Made by a program: the position numbers and the translations under genes. Of a stretch of DNA of 64,000 bases, positions 1-7,459 are shown piece after piece. Source of the DNA: Bifidobacterium amazonense (GTDB taxonomy: Bacteria; Actinomycetota; Actinomycetes; Actinomycetales; Bifidobacteriaceae); assembly GCF_018555435.2 (NCBI RefSeq), contig NZ_JAFEJT020000009.1, positions 1 through 64,000 on the forward strand, in the 5' to 3' direction. Numbering within the stretch: position 1 is the stretch's first letter; every line of letters begins with the position of its first letter. Below the pieces are notes generated by a model. It did no database searches and was not told where the DNA came from. It saw only the letters and a list, made by a program, of their open reading frames with translations.

Positions 1-245
1 GTCACGGCCCTCACGTCATGCGTGTCCCTCCACTGGCCGGCAACCCGGCGCACCGTCTCGACGCTGACGCCGCACCGGTCGGCGATCTCGGCGCGGGACA
101 ACGGGCTGACGCCGTCCGGCTCGTCCAGCATCAGCAGCACGCGTGCGCGTGCGATCGCACGCGCCTTGTGCTCTCCACTGGAGACCATCGACTCCAGAAA
201 ACGACGATCACCATCACCCAACACGACCCTGACCCTACGCGACAT
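1..245 (-). CDS. IS630-type transposase, N-terminal HTH part (cut by window edge)
   Basis: The reverse strand opens at an ATG at 245 and reads MSRRVRVVLGDGDRRFLESM, then a basic helix with many Arg/Ala and the stretch SRAEIADRCGVSVETVRRVA, a helix-turn-helix typical of the N-terminal DNA-binding part of IS630/Tc1-type transposases and their ORFA products. The frame is open to the left edge, so only about 81 residues are visible and the DDE catalytic part lies outside. A full element or a remnant cannot be told apart here. The family call rests on recalled similarity of the HTH; another HTH protein is possible. Confidence 0.65.
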   Translation of the reverse strand, partial: MSRRVRVVLGDGDRRFLESMVSSGEHKARAIARARVLLMLDEPDGVSPLSRAEIADRCGVSVETVRRVAGQWRDTHDVRAV

Positions 246-539
246 CCCGCGGCCCTCCCTTGGACAAACACCACACACAATCCAAGAAGAACACAACCAC
301 ACACAAAAGGCAAATTAAACCCGACGAAATACTACCTTCACCGATACCGACAGTCAAAAAGTGGCTCTTCGGGGGTATGGATCAGGGATCTCAGGGTCCG
401 TCAACGCCAACAATAGCCTCTCGATCGTCGAACTGACCGCGGCAGGCCGCGGATTTAGCCTCTCGATCGTGGAACTGCGCGGATATATTCGGCAGTTCCA
501 CGGTCAAGAGGCCCGAGCGGAGGCCCGAGCGACACCCAA
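246..539. other. Gene-free stretch upstream of the IS630-type gene
   Basis: About 290 bases without a convincing gene. The part next to the transposase start (about 250-350) is AC-rich and unlike the GC-rich surroundings, as expected for the edge of an insertion sequence. The rest carries three copies of a 20-base repeat, annotated separately. I saw no clear terminal inverted repeat. Confidence 0.5.
416..512. repeat. Three copies of the 20-base GCCTCTCGATCG.. repeat
   Basis: Copies lie at 416-435 and 458-477 in direct orientation (GCCTCTCGATCGTCGAACTG and a GTGGAACTG variant) and at 493-512 inverted (CAGTTCCACGGTCAAGAGGC). The same 20-mer recurs four times at 41337-41543, so this is a dispersed intergenic family. 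The inverted third copy could pair with the second one in RNA and may help end transcription of the minus-strand alpha-glucosidase gene that stops at 540. Confidence 0.75.
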
Positions 540-2378
540 TTACAGACGCACCACGACGCCTTCCCACGGGGCGAGCGCACCGGACGTGATCGACGCGGCC
601 GCATGATCGGCGTCATAGGTCGAAATCACGATCGCGTCGGCGGCTACTTCGCCGGCATCCCCGGCCACCGCGCCCAGCAGTGCCGCGGATTCGGCCGGCA
701 GGTCCACCGTGCGCCCGGAGAGGTTGACGACCGTGAGCAGGCGCTCGTCGCCGAGTGTGCGCACGAATGCGTACACGTGCTCGTCGTCCGAGTCGATGAG
801 CTCCCACGAGCCCGCGGCAACGACCGGATTGGCGTGGCGCAGCGCGATGAGCCGCTTGTAGAAGCCGTACACGGAGTCCGGATCGTCGAATTCGGCGGCC
901 GCGTTGATCGCCGCACAGTTCGGGTTGACGGAGATCCACGGTTCGCTCGCCGCGTCGGGCGCGGTGAATCCGGCGTACGTCGAGGCGTCCCACTGCATCG
1001 GGGTGCGGGCGTTGTCGCGGCTGCGCGCGGCGAATCCGGCCATGATCGATTCGGCCGACTGCACCTTGGCCTCTTCGACGCGCTGGCGGTATGCGTTGAG
1101 CGTTTCCAGATCGCGGTACTGATCGAGACGGGTGAAGTGCGCGTTGGTCATGCCGAGCTCTTCGCCCTGATACACATACGGGGTGCCGCGGTGCATGTGC
1201 AGCATGAGGCCGAGCGCCTTGGCGGAGCGCACGCGGTTCTCCTCGCTGGAGTCGTCGCCCCAGCGCGAGACGACGCGCGGCTGGTCGTGGTTGCCGGAGA
1301 ACAGGCTGGCCCATCCGGCCTTGGCCACGGCGGTCTGGTAGCCGGCCATGATGCGCTTGAGCGCGGGCAGATCGAGCGCGCGCGGCTTCCACTTGATGCC
1401 GTCGCAGTCGCAGTCGACGTGCTCGAACAGGAACAGCATGTCGAGTTCACCGTTGGCGGGATCGGTGATGTGCTCGTTGCGCTGCGCGTTGATGCCGGGA
1501 GCCTCGCCGACGGTGAGGAAGCCGTCGCGGCCGTCGAAGACCTCACGGCGCATTTCTGCGAGGAACTCGTCCTGACGCGGGCCATCGGCGCAGAACGGGT
1601 TCGGGTTCGAGTAGCCCTCCTCGCCGACCGGACCATCCGCGATCTCGGAGCCGGGTTCGCCGGGCAGACGGCCGGCGGGGTCGATGCGCTTGGAGATGAG
1701 CGTGATCACGTCCATGCGGAAGCCGTCGACGCCGCGATCGAGCCACCAGTTCATCATGTCGTACACCGCGCGACGCACGGCCGGGTTCTCCCAGTTGAGA
1801 TCGGGCTGTTTCTTCGAGAACTGGTGGAAATAGTATTCGCCGCGCTCGGGCACGTATTCCCACGCGGAGCCGCCGAAGTACGAGCCCCACTGGTTCGGCT
1901 CGGCGCCGGGCGTGCCAGGCTCGAAGCCGGGGCGGGCCGGACGCCACCAGTACCAGTCGGCATGCGGGTCGTTCTTGTCCTTGGACGCTTCGAACCACGC
2001 GTGCTCGTCGGAGGTGTGGTTGACGACCAGGTCCATCACGATCTTGATGCCGCGCTTGTGCGCCTCGGCGAGCAGCTCGTCCATGTCGTCGAGCGTGCCG
2101 AACAGCGGGTCGATGTCCTGATAGTCGGAGATGTCGTAGCCGTTGTCGTCCTGCGGGCTTTTATAGACCGGCGACAGCCACAGCACGTCGACGCCGAGGT
2201 CGGCGAGATAGTCGAGGCGGCTCGTGATGCCCTTGAGATCGCCGAATCCGTCGCCGTTGGTGTCCTGGAACGAACGCGGGTAGATCTGGTAGACGACGGC
2301 GTTGGCCCACCACGGGTTCGGGGTGGCGCCGTTGGTGCGGACGTTGTCCGGCAGTGTGGTGCGGTTGAACGAGGCCAT
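540..2378 (-). CDS. GH13 alpha-glucosidase / oligo-1,6-glucosidase
   Basis: Cytoplasmic retaining alpha-glucosidase of 612 residues, acting on maltose, isomaltose-type or related alpha-glucosides. It begins MASFNRTTLPDNVRT; this ATG at 2378 follows AAAGGAG at good spacing, so the longer upstream reading is rejected. The GH13 signature order is clear: DLVVNHTSDEHAWF (about 116-129), GFRMD with nucleophile D223, GEAPG with acid/base E292, and GNHD with D365. FSGNHDQPRVVSRWGDD is typical of the oligo-1,6-glucosidase branch (GH13 subfamilies 30/31). There is no signal peptide. It is divergent from the ROK regulator at 2674, which may control it. Bifidobacterial relatives are called agl or aglA/B; exact linkage preference cannot be read from sequence. 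Confidence 0.93.
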   Translation of the reverse strand: MASFNRTTLPDNVRTNGATPNPWWANAVVYQIYPRSFQDTNGDGFGDLKGITSRLDYLADLGVDVLWLSPVYKSPQDDNGYDISDYQDIDPLFGTLDDMDELLAEAHKRGIKIVMDLVVNHTSDEHAWFEASKDKNDPHADWYWWRPARPGFEPGTPGAEPNQWGSYFGGSAWEYVPERGEYYFHQFSKKQPDLNWENPAVRRAVYDMMNWWLDRGVDGFRMDVITLISKRIDPAGRLPGEPGSEIADGPVGEEGYSNPNPFCADGPRQDEFLAEMRREVFDGRDGFLTVGEAPGINAQRNEHITDPANGELDMLFLFEHVDCDCDGIKWKPRALDLPALKRIMAGYQTAVAKAGWASLFSGNHDQPRVVSRWGDDSSEENRVRSAKALGLMLHMHRGTPYVYQGEELGMTNAHFTRLDQYRDLETLNAYRQRVEEAKVQSAESIMAGFAARSRDNARTPMQWDASTYAGFTAPDAASEPWISVNPNCAAINAAAEFDDPDSVYGFYKRLIALRHANPVVAAGSWELIDSDDEHVYAFVRTLGDERLLTVVNLSGRTVDLPAESAALLGAVAGDAGEVAADAIVISTYDADHAAASITSGALAPWEGVVVRL

Positions 2379-2561
2379 GGGTTCGGCTCCTTTGCTGATG
2401 GTTGCGGCGGGATGGATCGCTGCGCCCGGACCAGCCGGTCCGGCTGTCCTGCCGACCGGCCGACCCACCGGCCCGACGACCGGCACGCTCGTGCCGCGTG
2501 CGCGAGCGTCCGGACCCCGCCGCATTGGGTTTCGCGTACCTCACAGCATACGATTGCGCGG

Positions 2562-2634
2562 TTTTCATTCCCATTCGCCGGTTCCCCGGGCGAGGCGGAA
2601 AGAAAAGAGTATTTTTATGCCGTAGGAATGAAAA
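2562..2634. promoter_or_regulatory. Inverted decamers between alpha-glucosidase and ROK gene (possible operator)
   Basis: TTTTCATTCC at 2562-2571 and its exact reverse complement GGAATGAAAA at 2625-2634 lie in the divergent promoter region. Both are AT-rich islands in GC-rich DNA, and the second sits in a likely promoter zone of the ROK gene. ROK repressors often bind such inverted sites in divergent regions. The assignment is inference. Confidence 0.35.
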
Positions 2635-2673
2635 TAATGGCCGCACATGGCACGATCACAGCAAGGAGCGCAG

Positions 2674-3915
2674 ATGATGACGACCGCACCGGAAGCAACG
2701 AACGCAGCGGAACCCACGGCATCCGCGTTCCCGCAATGGTTCGACGGCTCCGACTACATGCACCGCGTCGCGCGCGCGATCGCGCAGTACGGCCCGATCG
2801 CCCGCACCACGCTCGCCCAGCTGCTCGGCCTGTCGCAGGGCGCGCTGTCGCGCATCACCAGCGACCTTATCTACGCGGGCGTGATCGAGGAACTGCCGGG
2901 CGACTCGGTGCCGCGCGGCCCGCTGCCGCAAGGGTTCGCGCCGAAGGACAGCGGCGAGCGCCGGGGCCGGCCGCAGACGGCGCTCGCGTTGTGCGCAAAC
3001 GCGCGCACGTTCGTCGGCGTCAAGGTGCACGGCACGTCGGCGATCGCGGCCGCGGTCAACGCGCACGGGGAGGTCGTGTCCGGCCGGCACGAACTCGCGT
3101 TCGCCGATCGTTCGCCGCGGAATGTGACCGACGTGATCGCACGACTGGTCGGCGACTGCCGCGCCGACGTCGCCACCCGCGCGCTGCCCGAGCCGACGGC
3201 GATCGGCGTGGCGATCGGCGGTCACGTGCGCGACGACGCGATGGTGACGTTCGCGCCGTTCCTGCGCTGGGATCAGGACGTGCCGCTGGCGGCGATGGTC
3301 TCGTGCGCGGCCGGGCTGCCGTGCACGGTGTACAACGACGTCGACTCGCTGCTGCTGGACGCGAGCTGGTTCGGGCCGGGTGTCGGTTTGGAGGCGTTCG
3401 CCGTGGTGACGATCGGTGTGGGCATCGGCTATTCGCTGGCCGTGCACGGAGAGCCGGTCGACTACCCGGACAAGAGCTACGGCCTGCTTGGGCATGTGCT
3501 GATCGATCCGGACGGTCCGCGATGTGCGTCCGGGCACGTCGGGTGCGCGCAGTGCCTGACGGATGCGTCGCTGGCGAACCAGTATTCGCAGATGATCGGC
3601 CGCGCGTGCACGTTCGACGAGTTCGTGGCGGACGCGCGGGCGGGACGGCCCCAGGCCGAGCAGCTGGTCGATCAGACGTGCTTCAGGCTGGGATCGCTGA
3701 TTTCGATGGTGGCGAACATCGCGATGCCGTCGCGCGTGATGGTGGCCGGCGAGTCCGCGTTTCTGGCGAAGATGAGCATCGATGCGGTGCGCGACGGCAT
3801 CAACCGCTACCGGCACAGCCAGGCCGCGCCGGTGCGGTTCACCGTGGTCGATCACGACTGGCAGCTGTGGGCCAAGGCCGCCGCCTCCCGCGCCATTTCC
3901 CGCTATATCGGGTGA
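2674..3915 (+). CDS. ROK-family transcriptional regulator
   Basis: A 413-residue sugar-responsive regulator of the ROK (repressor, ORF, kinase) family. The first 75 residues or so form a winged HTH (YMHRVARAIAQYGPIARTTL ... SRITSDLIYAGVIEE). The C-terminal ROK domain contains the diagnostic zinc-binding cysteine cluster CASGHVGCAQC after GLLGHVLIDPDG. The ATP-binding DxGxT of ROK kinases is not evident (VGVKVHGTSAI instead), which fits a regulator rather than a sugar kinase. The start at 2674 follows AAGGAG at 2663-2668; an in-frame ATG at 2647 has no ribosome site. It is divergent from the GH13 alpha-glucosidase gene and upstream of the GH36 gene, so control of alpha-glucoside or alpha-galactoside use is likely; the effector is unknown. 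Confidence 0.9.
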   Translation: MMTTAPEATNAAEPTASAFPQWFDGSDYMHRVARAIAQYGPIARTTLAQLLGLSQGALSRITSDLIYAGVIEELPGDSVPRGPLPQGFAPKDSGERRGRPQTALALCANARTFVGVKVHGTSAIAAAVNAHGEVVSGRHELAFADRSPRNVTDVIARLVGDCRADVATRALPEPTAIGVAIGGHVRDDAMVTFAPFLRWDQDVPLAAMVSCAAGLPCTVYNDVDSLLLDASWFGPGVGLEAFAVVTIGVGIGYSLAVHGEPVDYPDKSYGLLGHVLIDPDGPRCASGHVGCAQCLTDASLANQYSQMIGRACTFDEFVADARAGRPQAEQLVDQTCFRLGSLISMVANIAMPSRVMVAGESAFLAKMSIDAVRDGINRYRHSQAAPVRFTVVDHDWQLWAKAAASRAISRYIG

Positions 3916-3991
3916 TTGCGGCCAGCGCGGCGACCGATCCGTAGGCGGCGGCGCACGGAATCCGTTGGATAACGCGTTCCTCGCCAAGAAC

Positions 3992-4080
3992 CAACGAGCA
4001 TCGGCCTTCCGGCGTGGGTTTGCGGCGAGAACCATTTTGTTACCCGTCACAAAACAACGCCGGCAGGCCGATGCTCGTTG
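3992..4080. repeat. Long inverted repeat (24-base arms) between ROK and GH36 genes
   Basis: The left arm 3992-4015 starts CAACGAGCATCGGCCT and the right arm 4057-4080 ends AGGCCGATGCTCGTTG. The arms are complementary over 24 bases with one mismatch and enclose 41 bases. It lies between two convergent genes (ROK on plus, GH36 on minus). It may act as a bidirectional terminator, though there is no T-run, or be a small palindromic repeat element. Confidence 0.7.
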
Positions 4081-4083
4081 ATT

Positions 4084-4155
4084 ATTGGCCAGTGCGTGAG
4101 CTATTGGCGAGGATTGGCGAGCCAGTCCCGGTTATTGGCCCGATTATTGGCCAAT
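4084..4155. repeat. Cluster of ATTGGC motifs
   Basis: ATTGGC occurs at 4084, 4103, 4113, 4134 and 4146, and the last overlaps an inverted copy to give the palindrome ATTGGCCAAT at 4146-4155. The cluster is just downstream of the GH36 stop on the minus strand and next to the long inverted repeat. Function unknown. Confidence 0.5.
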
Positions 4156-4175
4156 GACCGGGCAGGCGGTGTCGG

Positions 4176-6551
4176 TCACTGCCGCACGGCGGTGAACAGG
4201 ACGGACTGTGCCGGATGCAGGCTCGGCGGGCGCAGGCCGTAGGTGGCGAGCGCCTGGCCGGTGAGCAGCACGCCGTCGGAGGTCCACCAGCCGAGCGGAG
4301 ACTGGCCGTTGGCGATGCCGAGCGCGTCGAGGTCAAGGTCGAGCCACAGCGGCTGGATGCGGTACGTGGCGTCCGGGTCGAGGCCGGGCAGGCGGATCGG
4401 CGCCGCCGGATACGTGGCAGACGTGGTGACCTGCGTGAACCGGTAGAACGCGGCGGAACGGTCGGGCTTGACCATGCCGTCCACGCGCACGGCCGGATCG
4501 GCCGCGTCGGAATGCACGCACGTGTCGACCGCGAACCATTCGCGATGCTTCTTGAATTCGGCGATCCATTCGCCGAGCTTGGCCACGTCCTCGTCCGGCT
4601 CTTTGAGCAGGTTCCATTCGACGCCCATGTGCCCGAAGAACGCCATCGCCATGCGCAGCTCCTGGCTGGTGGGCCGGTGCGTAGAGTGCGCAGGGCTGGC
4701 GCCGACGTGCTCGCCCATCATGAACGGCGGCACGAGCAGCGACGTGTACCGTTGGATTTCGACGCGTTCGAGCGGGTCGACGCAGTCGGACACCCAGATG
4801 CGGTCGGCGAGTTCGAGGATGCCGAGGTCGACGCGGCCGCCGCCGGACGAGCAGCTTTCGATCTCGAGTCCCGGATGCGCGGCCTTGAGATCGCGGAAGA
4901 TCCGATAGACGGCGAGCGTCTGCGCGTGCACGGCCGGCCGGCCGGTGCGCGGCGAGACGGCTTCGGTGACGAGCTTGTTGTGGTCCCACTTGATGTAGTC
5001 GATGCCGAGTTCTCCGACGAGCCGGTCCATGCAGCCGTACACGTAGTCGTATGCGTCGGGGTTGGTCAGGTCGACGACCTGCTGCGTGCGGCCCTGCATC
5101 GGCAGGCGGCCGGGCGTCGGGCGTAGCACCCAGTCGGGGTGCGTACGGTACATGTCGGAATCGGGGTTGACCATCTCCGGTTCGAACCACAGGCCGAATT
5201 CCATGCCCTTGCCGTGCACGTAGTCGGCGAGCGCCTTGAGCGACTGCGGCCCGTCCGGCCACACGTCCTGCGCGATCTGCCAGTCGCCGAGTCCGCTCGT
5301 GTCGTCGCGGCGGGAGCCGAACCAGCCGTCGTCGACGACGAACCGTTCGACGCCGATCGCCGCGGCCTTGTCGGCGAGCGCGGTGAGCGTGTCGTAGTTC
5401 TGGTCGAAGTACACGGCCTCCCATGTGTTGAGGATGACCGGTCGCGGCTTGTCGGCGATGCCGAGCTCGCGACGGGCGGCGCGGTGCACGTTGCGCAGGT
5501 ACGCGTGGAATCGCGCGGCGACTTCGTTGAGCCCGTTGCCGTACGATCCGTAGACCCACGGGGTCGTGTACGTGGCGGCCTCGCCCGACAGCGTGACTTC
5601 GCCGCCGAGCAGGATCTCACCGCCGCCGATGACGCCCTGCGTGTACGGCGTGCGTTCGGCGGACAGGACGCTGTTGCCGCTCCAGCCGACGTGCACGGAA
5701 TACACGTCGCCGCGGGTGAAGCCGAAGCCGGGTTCGCCGGCGGACAGCAGCAGACTGGCGTCGAAGTCGGGTCGGCCGGTCATGGAGAACTTTTCGAAAC
5801 GGCCGATGGTGAGCGGCTGGCGCTGCGGATGACGTTCGCGCAGGTGATGGCCGGTGGTGGTGAGGATTTCAGTGGCGTCGGCGGGCAGCGGAAAGCCGAG
5901 TTCGATGCGGCCGATTTCGAGATTGCCACCGCCGAGGTTCGCGACTTCGAGCTTTTGGCGGATGAGACCGGATTCGTCGAGTTCGCATGTCCAGACGATG
6001 CCGACGCCCTGTTCGCGGTCGACCGCTTCGACGACGACGGTCGGGGTCGGCTGGGGGTCGTTGTCGCGTGCGACGGCGAGCTGGTCGCCGACGGTGACGT
6101 GCGTTGTCACGGATGCGGCGGACGGCACGGGAGCGATGACGGTCGCCGATTCGGCCGCGTCGGCCGACGGCTGCGTGAACGCGTTGCCGTCGACGCGGTC
6201 GGTCGCGCCGGCCGTGACGGCCTCGACCGCGAACCGGCAGTGCAGTTCGACGCCGTCGCGGCGGACTTCGAAGCGGGGCGCGCCGAGCCATGATTCGGCC
6301 TGCGTGGGCAGGATGGACGGCCACGACGTGTCGTCGAGGCCGCCGGAGACGCGCTGCGGGCGGAGGGCGTCGTACAGGTTGATGACGGTGGCCGGGTCGG
6401 CGATCGGTCGGCCCCAGTGGACGAAGCGGGGCAGGTCGTCGCCGGCGAAGACCAGTGCGAACGCGACGTTCGCCTCGGCTTGTTCGGCGTAGACGGCGGT
6501 CAGATCGGTGCCGTCGGCGGCGGTGCCTTGGAATTGTTCGATCAGCGGCAT
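4176..6551 (-). CDS. GH36 alpha-galactosidase
   Basis: A 791-residue enzyme that releases alpha-1,6-galactose from melibiose, raffinose or stachyose-type sugars. Domain order matches GH36: an N-terminal beta-sandwich (about 1-340), a catalytic TIM barrel (about 370-700) and a C-terminal beta domain. The nucleophile motif is IKWDHNK (D523) and the acid/base lies in VSDCVD (about 588-592); CSSGGGRVDLG precedes it, as in the family. The start ATG at 6551 follows AGGGAG; the longer reading upstream overlaps the tadA-like gene and is rejected. No signal peptide, so cytoplasmic. Its promoter region carries a GCGTACC/GGTACGC palindrome. Bifidobacterial names include aga/melA. Confidence 0.95.
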   Translation of the reverse strand: MPLIEQFQGTAADGTDLTAVYAEQAEANVAFALVFAGDDLPRFVHWGRPIADPATVINLYDALRPQRVSGGLDDTSWPSILPTQAESWLGAPRFEVRRDGVELHCRFAVEAVTAGATDRVDGNAFTQPSADAAESATVIAPVPSAASVTTHVTVGDQLAVARDNDPQPTPTVVVEAVDREQGVGIVWTCELDESGLIRQKLEVANLGGGNLEIGRIELGFPLPADATEILTTTGHHLRERHPQRQPLTIGRFEKFSMTGRPDFDASLLLSAGEPGFGFTRGDVYSVHVGWSGNSVLSAERTPYTQGVIGGGEILLGGEVTLSGEAATYTTPWVYGSYGNGLNEVAARFHAYLRNVHRAARRELGIADKPRPVILNTWEAVYFDQNYDTLTALADKAAAIGVERFVVDDGWFGSRRDDTSGLGDWQIAQDVWPDGPQSLKALADYVHGKGMEFGLWFEPEMVNPDSDMYRTHPDWVLRPTPGRLPMQGRTQQVVDLTNPDAYDYVYGCMDRLVGELGIDYIKWDHNKLVTEAVSPRTGRPAVHAQTLAVYRIFRDLKAAHPGLEIESCSSGGGRVDLGILELADRIWVSDCVDPLERVEIQRYTSLLVPPFMMGEHVGASPAHSTHRPTSQELRMAMAFFGHMGVEWNLLKEPDEDVAKLGEWIAEFKKHREWFAVDTCVHSDAADPAVRVDGMVKPDRSAAFYRFTQVTTSATYPAAPIRLPGLDPDATYRIQPLWLDLDLDALGIANGQSPLGWWTSDGVLLTGQALATYGLRPPSLHPAQSVLFTAVRQ

Positions 6552-6615
6552 TGCTACTCCCTTGCGTGCTTTTGCAGGCTTGCGCGTGCTTGTACGGACG
6601 GAACTGCGTTGGTTG

Positions 6616-6638
6616 GCGTACCGGTATCGATGGTACGC
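6616..6638. promoter_or_regulatory. Palindrome upstream of the alpha-galactosidase gene (candidate operator)
   Basis: GCGTACC at 6616-6622 and GGTACGC at 6632-6638 are perfect inverted arms around nine bases, 65-87 bases upstream of the GH36 start codon. Position and symmetry suggest a repressor site, but no regulator is identified. Confidence 0.35.
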
Positions 6639-6700
6639 GGGCGCGTTTTCCTTGTCAGGATGCGGAGTGTTTGTTGCAGCTGGAAAGAAATTCGGATGCC

Positions 6701-7219
6701 CTACCGCCGCGCGGCGAAGAAATCGGCAAGCAGGGCCGCGCACTCGGCCTCGCGCACGCCGCCGTACACTTCCGGCGCGTGGCCGATGTGCGGATCGCGC
6801 GGAATGTCCCAAATCGAGCCGCACGCGCCGAGCTTGGCGTCCCACGCGCCGAACACGATGCGTCCGACGTGCGTCTGCAGGCAGGCACCCGCGCACATCG
6901 GGCACGGTTCGAGCGTGACGACCAACGTGCAGTCGGCGAGGTTCCATGTGCCGAGCCGGGCGGCGGCGTCGCGCATCGCGAGCACTTCGGCGTGCGCGAG
7001 CGGATCGGCCGGAGCGGTGCCTCCATCGCCCGCATCGGCAGTACCGGTCGCGGACGATGCCGGCCGGTTTCCGCCGCGCGCGTTGCGACCCTCGCCGATC
7101 ACGCGGCCATCCGCGTCCAGCACCAGCGCACCGACCGGCACCTCCCCATCGGCCGCCGCATCCGCCGCCAACGCCAGCGCGCGCATCATCGCCGCATCGT
7201 TCGTCAAAGCGTTCGTCAT
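6701..7219 (-). CDS. TadA-type nucleoside deaminase (probable tRNA A34 adenosine deaminase)
   Basis: A 172-residue zinc-dependent deaminase of the CDA fold. The zinc site is complete: HAEVLAMRDA supplies His plus the proton-shuttle Glu, and PCPMCAGA supplies two Cys. TLEPCPMCAGAC and the downstream HVGRIVFGAWDAKLGACGS match TadA, which converts A34 to inosine in tRNA-Arg(ACG). The loop before HAE is longer than usual and rich in Gly/Ala/Ser/Thr (about residues 47-75). The gene is upstream of the GH36 gene on the same strand, about 150 bases away, and is divergent from the antiporter gene. A guanine-deaminase-like role is less likely. Confidence 0.87.
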   Translation of the reverse strand: MTNALTNDAAMMRALALAADAAADGEVPVGALVLDADGRVIGEGRNARGGNRPASSATGTADAGDGGTAPADPLAHAEVLAMRDAAARLGTWNLADCTLVVTLEPCPMCAGACLQTHVGRIVFGAWDAKLGACGSIWDIPRDPHIGHAPEVYGGVREAECAALLADFFAARR

Positions 7220-7308
7220 GGCTGCCAGTGTACGCGACCGTTATCCACTCGGTTTCGGAATCGCGCTGCGCACGATGCGGTGCCGTTGACGGCCTACGGC
7301 CGCGGAGC

Positions 7309-7366
7309 TACCCCAGTCACGCTTCGCGTGACAGCCCTCAGTGAGGGGGCCGAGGCTCCGCCAGCT
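7309..7366. repeat. Bipartite palindromic intergenic repeat (copy 1)
   Basis: GCTACCCC is followed by a perfect hairpin GTCACGCTTCGCGTGAC (7316-7332) and then a second C-rich/G-rich pairing (CCCTCAGTGAGGG). The order (CTACCCC, CAGTCA-type hairpin with TTCG, CAGC.CCC hairpin) recurs at 52551-52600, so this is a repeat family. It lies in the intergenic region between the tadA-like gene and the antiporter gene. Confidence 0.6.
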
Positions 7367-7459
7367 TTACTGCCGCCCATCGAGAAACGTAACGCGGGTA
7401 GAAGGTTTGACTGATAGGCTGATGGCGGCAAAGGCGGCCGCGGAGAGGGAGGACACACT

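Noticed and set aside
603..3944. A 1113-codon open frame on the plus strand opposite the alpha-glucosidase gene
   Set aside because: It is antisense to a gene with full GH13 motifs, crosses the divergent promoter and encodes Arg/Ala/Val-rich sequence typical of the mirror frame in high-GC DNA.
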